From assembly GCA_023143095.1 (NCBI GenBank), contig JAGLIF010000002.1:1-64000 (forward strand): 64,000 nucleotides of DNA. The letters are read 5' to 3'. Both the position numbers and the translations under genes were made by a program. This document shows, piece after piece, positions 57,436 through 64,000 of the stretch. Below the pieces are notes generated by a model. It did not search any database. It was not told the DNA's origin and saw only the letters and a program-made list of their open reading frames with translations. This stretch comes from Candidatus Altimarinota bacterium. GTDB lineage: Bacteria > Patescibacteriota > Gracilibacteria > UBA4473. Every line of letters starts with the position of its first letter. Positions within the stretch are counted from its first letter, which is position 1.

Positions 57436-60081
57436 ATGAACGGATTGACAAAAAAGGAAGCGGCTAGAAGGCTTAAAGAATTCGGTGAGAATGTTCTCAA
57501 GGTAAAACAAGCTAATCCTTGGTATAAAATGCTGTTTTCGCAGTTTACTGATTTACTCGTTTTGATTTTGATTGTGGCGGCGGGAATTTCTTTCTTTTTG
57601 GGAGAAGAAATTGATGCGTTTGTTATTATGGGAATAGTGATTCTCAATGCTGGGATTGGATTTTTTCAGGAATTTAAAACAGAAAGAACTTTGGAGGCAT
57701 TGAAAAAAATGGTGTATGCAGAAATTCGTGTATTGAGAGATGGACAAGAACAGTTATTACAAACGGAGTATTTAGTGCCTGGAGATATAGTTATATTGGG
57801 AGAAGGAGATAAGATTCCAGCCGATGGGATTTTGAAGGTGGTTCATTCTTTGCGAATAGAAGAGTCGGCATTGACTGGTGAAAGTCTGCCTATTTATAGA
57901 AAAGAACAAGAGGAAGTCTTTATGGGAACAGCAGTAGTAAAGGGGAGTGGAATGCTTGAAGTCGTAAAAACTGGTATGGCTACCAAATTTGGAGAGATTG
58001 CTAAGTTAACAACTGAAACTGAAAAAACTAAATCGCCTTTGCAGATTGAGTTGGGACGGATTGGGCTTTTTGTGGCAAAGGTGACAGCTGTTATTTGTTT
58101 AGGTCTTTTTGTTATAGGGATTTTTAGAGGTTCTTCTTTTTTAGAAAGTTTGCTTTTTTCTGTGTCGGTGGCGATTGCAGCAGTACCAGAAGGGTTGCCA
58201 ACAACCATTACTATTGCTTTGGCGCTAGGTGCGACGGTTTTGGCACGAAAGAAAGCAATTGTAAAAAAGCTTTCTTCTGTTGAGACACTTGGAGCAGTGA
58301 CTACTATTTGTTCTGATAAAACTGGTACATTGACGAAGAATGAAATGACGGTTCGTGAGATTTATTTAGCTGATCGTTCAATTTATCAAGTCTCTGGTGT
58401 TGGTTATAGTCCAAATTCAGGGAAGTTGAATTTTGTTGGAGGATCACCGCAACACAAAGAGAATGAAGTATTATTAAAAGACCTGTTATCAATTTGTCAA
58501 AACTGTAATGAGGCAAAATTGAAGGAGAAGAGTGGAACTTTTATCGTTTTAGGTGATCCAACAGAAGGTTCGCTTTTAACACTTGTGCAAAAGTCAGATT
58601 TTTATAGTAAAAAATTAGATTTTGTTTTAAATTTAGAAGAAATTTTTCCTTTTGATTCTGATCGAAAAATGATGTCGGTAATTGTACCAGATGGAAAAAA
58701 GAAAAAAGTTTTAGTGAAAGGGTCCCCCGATCAAGTATTAGAAAAATGTAAATATTGGAGTGATGGGAAAAAAACATTTTTGTTAACTGATGATAAACGA
58801 AAGAAAATTTATGGACACTATGAACGAATGGCACATAATGCACTGAGAGTATTGGCTTTTGCTGAAAAGACGATTGAAGGAGTTGTTCCTAAAAGAGAGG
58901 AATCGGCAGAAAATAATTTAGTGTTTGTTGGACTGGTAGGCATGATTGATCCACCACGAGAAGCTGTTCGTCGAGCAGTAAAAAATTGTCGAACAGCAGG
59001 TATTCGAGTAATTGTTATTACTGGAGATTATGGAGTAACAGCAGAAGCTATTGCACGAGAACTCGAAATAGTAAAAGGAAAAAATGTAAAAGTTTTAACA
59101 GGATCTGAAGTAAAAAAAATATCAGATAAGGTATTATCTAAATTATTAAAAGATAAGGAGCTTTCTCTTATTTTTGCTAGAAGTTTGCCAGAACAAAAAA
59201 TGCGAATTGTTCGTCTTCTTCAAGAGAAAGGGGAAATAGTAGCCATGACGGGAGATGGGGTAAACGATGCACCTGCCCTCAAAAAAGCGGATATAGGGGT
59301 GGCGATGGGGATCACTGGGACGGAAGTGAGTAAAGAAGCTGCTACTATGATTTTGATTGATGACTCATTTGCTTCCATTGTGATGGCGGTGAAGGAAGGT
59401 CGAAGAATTTATGAAAATCTAAAAAAGTTTATTTGGTTTATTTTTGCTTGTAATATTGGAGAACTTTTTGTTATTTTTGCAGCAATCTTATTTCAATTTC
59501 CATTGCCGCTGACGGCGATTTTGATTTTATGTGTGGATTTGGGAACGGATATTCTTCCAGCGATTGCCTTGGGTGTAGATAATCCTGAAAAAGGTTTGAT
59601 GAAACAACCTCCTAGAAATATTTCAAAAAAACTCATGAATAAGGAGTTTGTACTCAATTTTTTAATAATGGGCAGTGCCATAGGAATGGCTGTTACCTCA
59701 GCGTTTCTTTATACAATTTTTAACGATGGGTGGAGATTTGGAGGGGGATTTGATGATGATTTTTCTCATGGAATAACTGTGGCGTTTGTAAGTTTAGTTT
59801 TCGTGCAGTTGGTAAATGCTTTCTCGGCAAGATCTACAGAAAAGTCGATTATCCAAAAAAATCTACTAGAAAACAATTTTATGATTGTTGCGGTTTTGTC
59901 TTCTATTTTGATGGTCTTTTGTATTATCTATATTCCATTTCTAAATATAGTACTTAAAACGGTGCCACTTGAGATAACAGATTGGATTGTCGTTATCTTG
60001 GCAACTTTTTTACCATTGGGAGTAGTGGAGATTCAAAAAAGCATGCTTCGTAAAAAAAGAAAGCAGTTACAAAATGTTTAA
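57436..60081 (+). CDS. Cation-transporting P-type ATPase (Ca2+/P2 type)
   Basis: An 881-residue membrane pump. It contains an N-terminal cation-ATPase domain (GLTKKEAARRLKEFGENVL), TGESLP in the actuator, PEGLPTTITIAL in TM4, the phosphorylation site SDKTGTLTKNEM with Asp near residue 294, KGSPDQVLEKC in the nucleotide-binding domain, MTGDGVNDAPALKKADIGVAMG, and six C-terminal TM helices. These fit SERCA/PMR1-like Ca2+ or related P2 pumps. Ion specificity is inferred. Convergent with hrcA. Confidence 0.92.
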   Translation: MNGLTKKEAARRLKEFGENVLKVKQANPWYKMLFSQFTDLLVLILIVAAGISFFLGEEIDAFVIMGIVILNAGIGFFQEFKTERTLEALKKMVYAEIRVLRDGQEQLLQTEYLVPGDIVILGEGDKIPADGILKVVHSLRIEESALTGESLPIYRKEQEEVFMGTAVVKGSGMLEVVKTGMATKFGEIAKLTTETEKTKSPLQIELGRIGLFVAKVTAVICLGLFVIGIFRGSSFLESLLFSVSVAIAAVPEGLPTTITIALALGATVLARKKAIVKKLSSVETLGAVTTICSDKTGTLTKNEMTVREIYLADRSIYQVSGVGYSPNSGKLNFVGGSPQHKENEVLLKDLLSICQNCNEAKLKEKSGTFIVLGDPTEGSLLTLVQKSDFYSKKLDFVLNLEEIFPFDSDRKMMSVIVPDGKKKKVLVKGSPDQVLEKCKYWSDGKKTFLLTDDKRKKIYGHYERMAHNALRVLAFAEKTIEGVVPKREESAENNLVFVGLVGMIDPPREAVRRAVKNCRTAGIRVIVITGDYGVTAEAIARELEIVKGKNVKVLTGSEVKKISDKVLSKLLKDKELSLIFARSLPEQKMRIVRLLQEKGEIVAMTGDGVNDAPALKKADIGVAMGITGTEVSKEAATMILIDDSFASIVMAVKEGRRIYENLKKFIWFIFACNIGELFVIFAAILFQFPLPLTAILILCVDLGTDILPAIALGVDNPEKGLMKQPPRNISKKLMNKEFVLNFLIMGSAIGMAVTSAFLYTIFNDGWRFGGGFDDDFSHGITVAFVSLVFVQLVNAFSARSTEKSIIQKNLLENNFMIVAVLSSILMVFCIIYIPFLNIVLKTVPLEITDWIVVILATFLPLGVVEIQKSMLRKKRKQLQNV

Positions 60082-60085
60082 TTTT

Positions 60086-60802
60086 TTAAAAAATCAGTTC
60101 AACTGCATTTTGAAGTAACAATTTATTGAAACTATATTGCATTCGCATTGGACCGAGTATTCCGAGTGTTCCAGAAATATTTTTTTCGGAGAATCGAATA
60201 ACTAACATAGCACAACTGGAAATTTCTTCGAGTAAGTTTTCTTTTCCAATAAATATTTTGGCTGTCTTTGTAGGTAAATCAAGGGATTGTAATAAATCTT
60301 GAAAACGAGTTCTTCCTTCTAGTATTTCTACGATTTGAGCAGCCATTTCTGGTTCATGTAAAAACTCAGGACTTCGTAGGACTTTCGATAGTCCGATATA
60401 AAAAGTTTGATCGTTGTCTAAGTTTGCAAACGCTACATTACCACTAAGTTGTGAAAGGATGCGAAGTGCATCAATAACAGTTTCTTTTGATTTTTGGAAC
60501 TTGTATTCTTTCAATCGTTTTGTGAAAAGATCAGTTATTATTTTTTCTTCATTGGGGGTTTGGTTTTCCAAAAATTGATCGACAAAAAAACGATATCCTT
60601 TTTCTGTTGGTATTTTTCCTGCTGAAATATGTGGTGATTTCACAAGACCGACTTCTTCCAGTAAAGCAAATTCGTTTCGAATGGTAGCTGAAGAAATTTT
60701 TAAATGATGTGATTCGAGCAGTCTTTTTGAAGCGACTGGATTGGCTGTTTCAATAAAATCCTGCACGAGAGCTTGAAGGATTTGAAGAGTTCTTTCTTTC
60801 AT
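60086..60802 (-). CDS. hrcA: Heat-inducible transcription repressor HrcA (short form)
   Basis: Repressor of chaperone operons via CIRCE operators. The N-terminal winged helix is clear (MKERTLQILQALVQDFIETA, ISSATIRNEFALLEEVGLV, SAGKIPTEKGYRFFVDQFL). The GAF-like part follows and ends LGILGPMRMQYSFNKLL. At 238 residues it is about 100 shorter than usual HrcA, mostly in the middle/dimerisation region. No CIRCE-like inverted repeat is visible near it. Chaperone genes are not in the window. It diverges from priA. Confidence 0.9.
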   Translation of the reverse strand: MKERTLQILQALVQDFIETANPVASKRLLESHHLKISSATIRNEFALLEEVGLVKSPHISAGKIPTEKGYRFFVDQFLENQTPNEEKIITDLFTKRLKEYKFQKSKETVIDALRILSQLSGNVAFANLDNDQTFYIGLSKVLRSPEFLHEPEMAAQIVEILEGRTRFQDLLQSLDLPTKTAKIFIGKENLLEEISSCAMLVIRFSEKNISGTLGILGPMRMQYSFNKLLLQNAVELIF

Positions 60803-60867
60803 GGTGTTGATATTAAAACAAATTTTAGAATTTGTAAAAGAATGTTGATTTTGCTACACTTTTTTTG

Positions 60868-63018
60868 ATGTATTTTTATGAAATTTACCTTCGTGGAGTG
60901 AAGGGGATTTTTACCTGGCATGCTATAGAAAAAATTGCTATAGGAGCACGGGTGGAAGTGTCTTTGCGAAATCGAAAAAAGATAGGCTTGGTGGTAAATA
61001 TTTCAGAAAAAAAACCAGCGTTTAAGACACAAAGTATTTTAGAGGTTTTGGATGAAGTTTTTATAGTTGAGAAATATTTAGAAATAGCTCGTGAAGTGGG
61101 GGAAGATGCTTTTTGCAGTTTTGAAAAAGTTCTTTCCTTGATGGTGCCAGAAAAGTTCTTTTTGAAACATTCTCCAGCAAAAAGAGATCTTTTTTATAAA
61201 ATTCAAGTAGGAGAGTTTAATCTTACTGGAGAAAAGCAAAAACAGGCGGTAGAAATATTGAAGCAACATAAATCGGAACTTTCAGCAGAAGTGTTGAGAA
61301 AAAAAATATCATCCTCGACTATCAAAACATTAATTAAAAAAGGTGTTTTAACGGAAAAATTTGGTAAGTTTTCATTGCCAAACTATCAGGAGAAAATTGT
61401 ACGAAAAAAGAACTTTGAACTTACTTCGCTGCAGAAGAGTGTTTTAAAAAGTATTCAGAAATCGGTTAAGCCTTCATTATTATTTGGTGTAACGGGTAGT
61501 GGGAAAACAGAAATCTATAAAGCACTAGCGCAAGAACAATTGGAGGGGGAAGGAGGTCAAACAGTTTTTTTGCTTCCAGAAATAGCTCTTACTCCACAAC
61601 TTATTGCAGAATTTAAAAATGTGTTTGGAGAGCGTATCGCTGTATGGCATTCAAATTTGTCAGAAGGTGAAAAGATACAAGAATTTGCAAGAATAACTTC
61701 AGGAGAGGCACAAATTTTAATTGGAGCCAGATCAGCAATTTTAGTACCGTTGAAAAATCCTAAATTAATTATTTTAGATGAAGAACATGAATGGACATAT
61801 AAAAACGAGTTCGCACCAAGGTTTTGGACACACGATATAGCTGAAAGTATTGCTCAGAAGTTTCATTCAAAATTGTTGTTTGGTTCGGCTACACCAAGAA
61901 TAGAAAGTTTTGAAAAATGTAAAGAAGGATGTTGGTCTCTTGTTGAGATGGGAAAACGAGTTTTTGAAACACAGTTGCCGAAAATTGAAATTATCGATTT
62001 GGTACAGGAGCGAAAGAAAGGAAACCATTCGCCTATCTCAGAAAAATTGGATGTAGAAATTCGTCGAATTTTAAAAGAAAAAAAACAAGCAGTTATTTTT
62101 TTGAATAAACGAGGTTTTTCAGGTTCTACGATGTGTAAGGAGTGTGGGCATGCGTTTGAATGTCCAAACTGTTCGGTCAATATGAAGGTGCATCGAAAAG
62201 TTGGATCTAGAGGCAGAGATGGGATGGCGAAGTTTATTTGTCATTTTTGTGGACATTTAGAAAAGTTTCCAGAGATTTGTCCAAAGTGTTCAACAAAAAG
62301 TTTTGAATTTCGTGGTTGGGGAACACAAAAAATGGAAGAAGTGCTTAAAGAGGTTTATCCAAAAGTTCGGATTTTGCGTGCGGATGCTGATACGATTACA
62401 AAGCGATATGATTTTGAGAATTGTATTCAGAAATTTTATCACCATGAGGCGGATATCCTTTTGGGAACTCAAATGATTGCTAAGGGATTGGATTTTGAAA
62501 AAGTTGAATTAGTTGGCATTATTTTGGCGGATGTGGGGTTAAATCTACCTGATTTTCGTGCAGAAGAGCGGGTTTTTCAACTTTTGACTCAAGTATCTGG
62601 ACGAGCGGGTAGGAGAGAAAATCGAGGAAAGATTTTGATTCAAACTTATAATAGAGAAGAAAAGCTTTTTGAGTTTGTAAAAAATCATGATACTAAAGGG
62701 TTTGTAGATTGGCAGAATGATATTCGAAAAAAAACGAATATGCCGCCGTTTACAAATTTGGCGAAGATTACTTTCTCTGATATTAAAAAGGAAACGGCTT
62801 TTTTTAACGCTAAAAAGTTTTTTACTCTTTGTCAGAAAGAGTGTGATTTAGATACACAAGTCACTTTTGCTCCTGCTTTTTTTCCTCGAATGTATGGGAA
62901 ATATCATTTTCATGTTTTTGTAAAAATGAATGATTTGGGAAATTTACGGGATTTTTTACAAAAAAGAGCTTTAGATATTTCTGGGAAGATTGATTTAAAA
63001 CCAACAAGTCTTTTATAA
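60868..63018 (+). CDS. priA: Primosomal replication-restart helicase PriA
   Basis: Superfamily 2 helicase that reloads the replisome. I start at the ATG at 60868. The N-terminal DNA-binding domain (YEIYLRGVKGIFTWHAIE) is followed by Walker A LLFGVTGSGKTEIYKALA near residue 210 and Walker B IILDEEHEWTYK. The RQTC-like motif is LLFGSATPRIESF. Eight zinc Cys lie at CKECGHAFECPNC and CHFCGH...CPKCS, then GTQMIAKGLDFEKVELV and SGRAGRRENRG. The 716 residues are full-length. Confidence 0.96.
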   Translation: MYFYEIYLRGVKGIFTWHAIEKIAIGARVEVSLRNRKKIGLVVNISEKKPAFKTQSILEVLDEVFIVEKYLEIAREVGEDAFCSFEKVLSLMVPEKFFLKHSPAKRDLFYKIQVGEFNLTGEKQKQAVEILKQHKSELSAEVLRKKISSSTIKTLIKKGVLTEKFGKFSLPNYQEKIVRKKNFELTSLQKSVLKSIQKSVKPSLLFGVTGSGKTEIYKALAQEQLEGEGGQTVFLLPEIALTPQLIAEFKNVFGERIAVWHSNLSEGEKIQEFARITSGEAQILIGARSAILVPLKNPKLIILDEEHEWTYKNEFAPRFWTHDIAESIAQKFHSKLLFGSATPRIESFEKCKEGCWSLVEMGKRVFETQLPKIEIIDLVQERKKGNHSPISEKLDVEIRRILKEKKQAVIFLNKRGFSGSTMCKECGHAFECPNCSVNMKVHRKVGSRGRDGMAKFICHFCGHLEKFPEICPKCSTKSFEFRGWGTQKMEEVLKEVYPKVRILRADADTITKRYDFENCIQKFYHHEADILLGTQMIAKGLDFEKVELVGIILADVGLNLPDFRAEERVFQLLTQVSGRAGRRENRGKILIQTYNREEKLFEFVKNHDTKGFVDWQNDIRKKTNMPPFTNLAKITFSDIKKETAFFNAKKFFTLCQKECDLDTQVTFAPAFFPRMYGKYHFHVFVKMNDLGNLRDFLQKRALDISGKIDLKPTSLL

Positions 63019-63077
63019 AATTGAAAAATATTTCTAAATCGCTTTAATGAATTATGAATGCATTGATAAAAATAAAA

Positions 63078-64000
63078 ATGAAAAAATTATTAAACATAGT
63101 TGTCATTATCGTTATTGGAGCTTTTTTTGTGGGATGTAAGGATAAATATCCTGAAGGAGTGGAATCTAAAGCGATTGTATTGAAAATTTGGACAACCGAG
63201 GAAGAAGGTTATTTTAAGGCATTGGGAAGGGAGTTCCTATCTGCACTTCAAGATTCAAGAGTGAGCGTGAAAGTGGTGAAATTTATAGATGATGAAGAGT
63301 TACATCGATTTTTGCTTGATAAAATGGCAGAAGGGAGTGGACCAGATATTATTTATACGAAAGGAGATTGGATAGCACGAAATACGAAGAAGTTAGTGCC
63401 GAGAGAAAATGATGAAAGTTTTACGGTAGAATTGTTTAAAAATGCATTTGTACGGGCATCTCATGATACACTTTTAGTGGAGGATAAAATTTGGGGTGTT
63501 CCATTTGGAGTTGATTCTCTTGCTCTTTTTTATAATGAAGAGCATATCGCAGAGAGATTGCCAGATCGAAATATGCCTGGAAGAACTTGGAAAGAAATTC
63601 AGGAAGATTCAGAGTTTTTAAGTAAAACTGACAATTCTTTTGGACGGTTTGCTTCTTCTGCAATAGCTATGGGACGATTTGATAATATTTTTTATGGGTT
63701 TGAAATTCTGGAAAATATTATGTTTCAAATGGGTACAGAGTTTTTTACAGAAGATGGAACTCAAACGCTTTTTGCAAAAACAATGGCAAGTGGTTCTTTT
63801 GGACAGCGAGAAAACATTGGAGAAGAAGCTCTTAAATTTTTTATGAGTTTTGCTGATGAGCGATTTAAACATTATTCTTGGAGTGAGTTTTTAGTGGAGT
63901 TTGATTCAGATTTAAAAAACTTTGAAACATTTTTAACTGGGGATGTTTCTATGGTTTTTGGTTATTCTACAGATTTTCAAAAAATAGAAGCTTGGCAAGC
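63078..64000 (+). CDS. Extracellular solute-binding lipoprotein, cut by window edge
   Basis: The open frame begins MKKLLNIVVIIVIGAFFVGC, a signal peptide with lipobox FVGC, and runs at least 307 codons to the right edge. An in-frame ATG 24 bases upstream would extend it. The mature part resembles family 1 (sugar/oligopeptide, MalE-type) ABC binding proteins: VLKIWTTEEEGYFKALGREF, DELHRFLL-like region, GPDIIYTKGDWIA, VEDKIWGVPFGVDSLALFYN, then RTWKEIQED and TGDVSMVFGY. It is probably the receptor of a transporter encoded beyond the edge. The ligand is unknown. Confidence 0.82.
   Translation, partial: MKKLLNIVVIIVIGAFFVGCKDKYPEGVESKAIVLKIWTTEEEGYFKALGREFLSALQDSRVSVKVVKFIDDEELHRFLLDKMAEGSGPDIIYTKGDWIARNTKKLVPRENDESFTVELFKNAFVRASHDTLLVEDKIWGVPFGVDSLALFYNEEHIAERLPDRNMPGRTWKEIQEDSEFLSKTDNSFGRFASSAIAMGRFDNIFYGFEILENIMFQMGTEFFTEDGTQTLFAKTMASGSFGQRENIGEEALKFFMSFADERFKHYSWSEFLVEFDSDLKNFETFLTGDVSMVFGYSTDFQKIEAWQ

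Overview
The window is a strongly AT-rich, densely packed bacterial chromosome segment with short intergenic gaps. Most start codons are preceded by A/T-rich sequence and not by a Shine-Dalgarno motif. I lean towards Patescibacteria/CPR, possibly a Peregrinibacteria-like lineage. The reasons are a reduced HrcA, a PilB-like ATPase without its N-terminal domain, a lone polA-type 5' exonuclease, split carB, a group 3b NiFe hydrogenase, and the protein styles in general. No rRNA is present, so this placement is inference. UGA is a normal stop: several genes end in TGA and an RF2 gene with the SPF tripeptide is present. That argues against the UGA=Gly Gracilibacteria/Absconditabacteria.

Layout. 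0-6.6 kb: an acidic partial protein, pheS, rpoD, greA, an EPSP synthase-Nudix fusion, tilS and dut. 6.6-10.5 kb: a membrane protein with PKD, inactive-transglutaminase and 7TM parts, paired with an ATP-grasp/DUF1704 metallopeptidase fusion. 10.6-15 kb: a PilB-like ATPase, argS, and an argA-like gene interrupted by an in-frame TGA and preceded by a structured element with a possible pseudoknot and T-tract. 15-17.5 kb: queF, queC, queE, queD (preQ0/preQ1 synthesis) plus tRNA-Cys and tRNA-Leu. 17.6-23.6 kb: a lipoprotein, rlmH, prfB, ftsZ, ftsA and a 5'-3' exonuclease. 23.7-28.7 kb: a lone GT-B-like domain, tRNA-Leu inside a repeat-rich zone, a GT2 glycosyltransferase, recR, hisS and a class II purE. 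28.8-37.3 kb: a YtxH-like protein, an unknown membrane protein, an ADP-forming acyl-CoA synthetase and a livKHMGF branched-chain amino acid transporter. 37.6-50.1 kb: rsmI, chorismate mutase, then a divergent hydrogenase locus (endopeptidase, FMN protein, hydB-hydG-hydD-hydA on minus; hypF-hypA-hypC-hypD-hypE on plus; no hypB). 50.2-55 kb: carB (N half only), carA, gatA, gatC. 55-64 kb: a putative RelA/SpoT-like protein, a nucleotidyltransferase, a Ca2+-type P-ATPase, hrcA, priA and a truncated solute-binding lipoprotein.

The metabolic picture is fermentative: a soluble NAD(P)-linked group 3b hydrogenase with most of its maturation set, an ADP-forming acyl-CoA synthetase that would make ATP from acyl-CoA, and uptake of branched-chain amino acids.

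The most unusual layer is repetitive DNA. R1 is a MITE-like element with terminal inverted repeats and, in one copy, a TTTA target duplication; its ends form the C-termini of HydB and HypC. R2 is a small palindrome that also sits in frame at two places inside hypF. R3 is a short hairpin repeat with three copies. Two perfect 40-bp palindromes share their outer arms and core but carry compensating differences between them. There is also a 120-bp tandem repeat next to tRNA-Leu, and a duplicated tRNA 3' end with its terminator.
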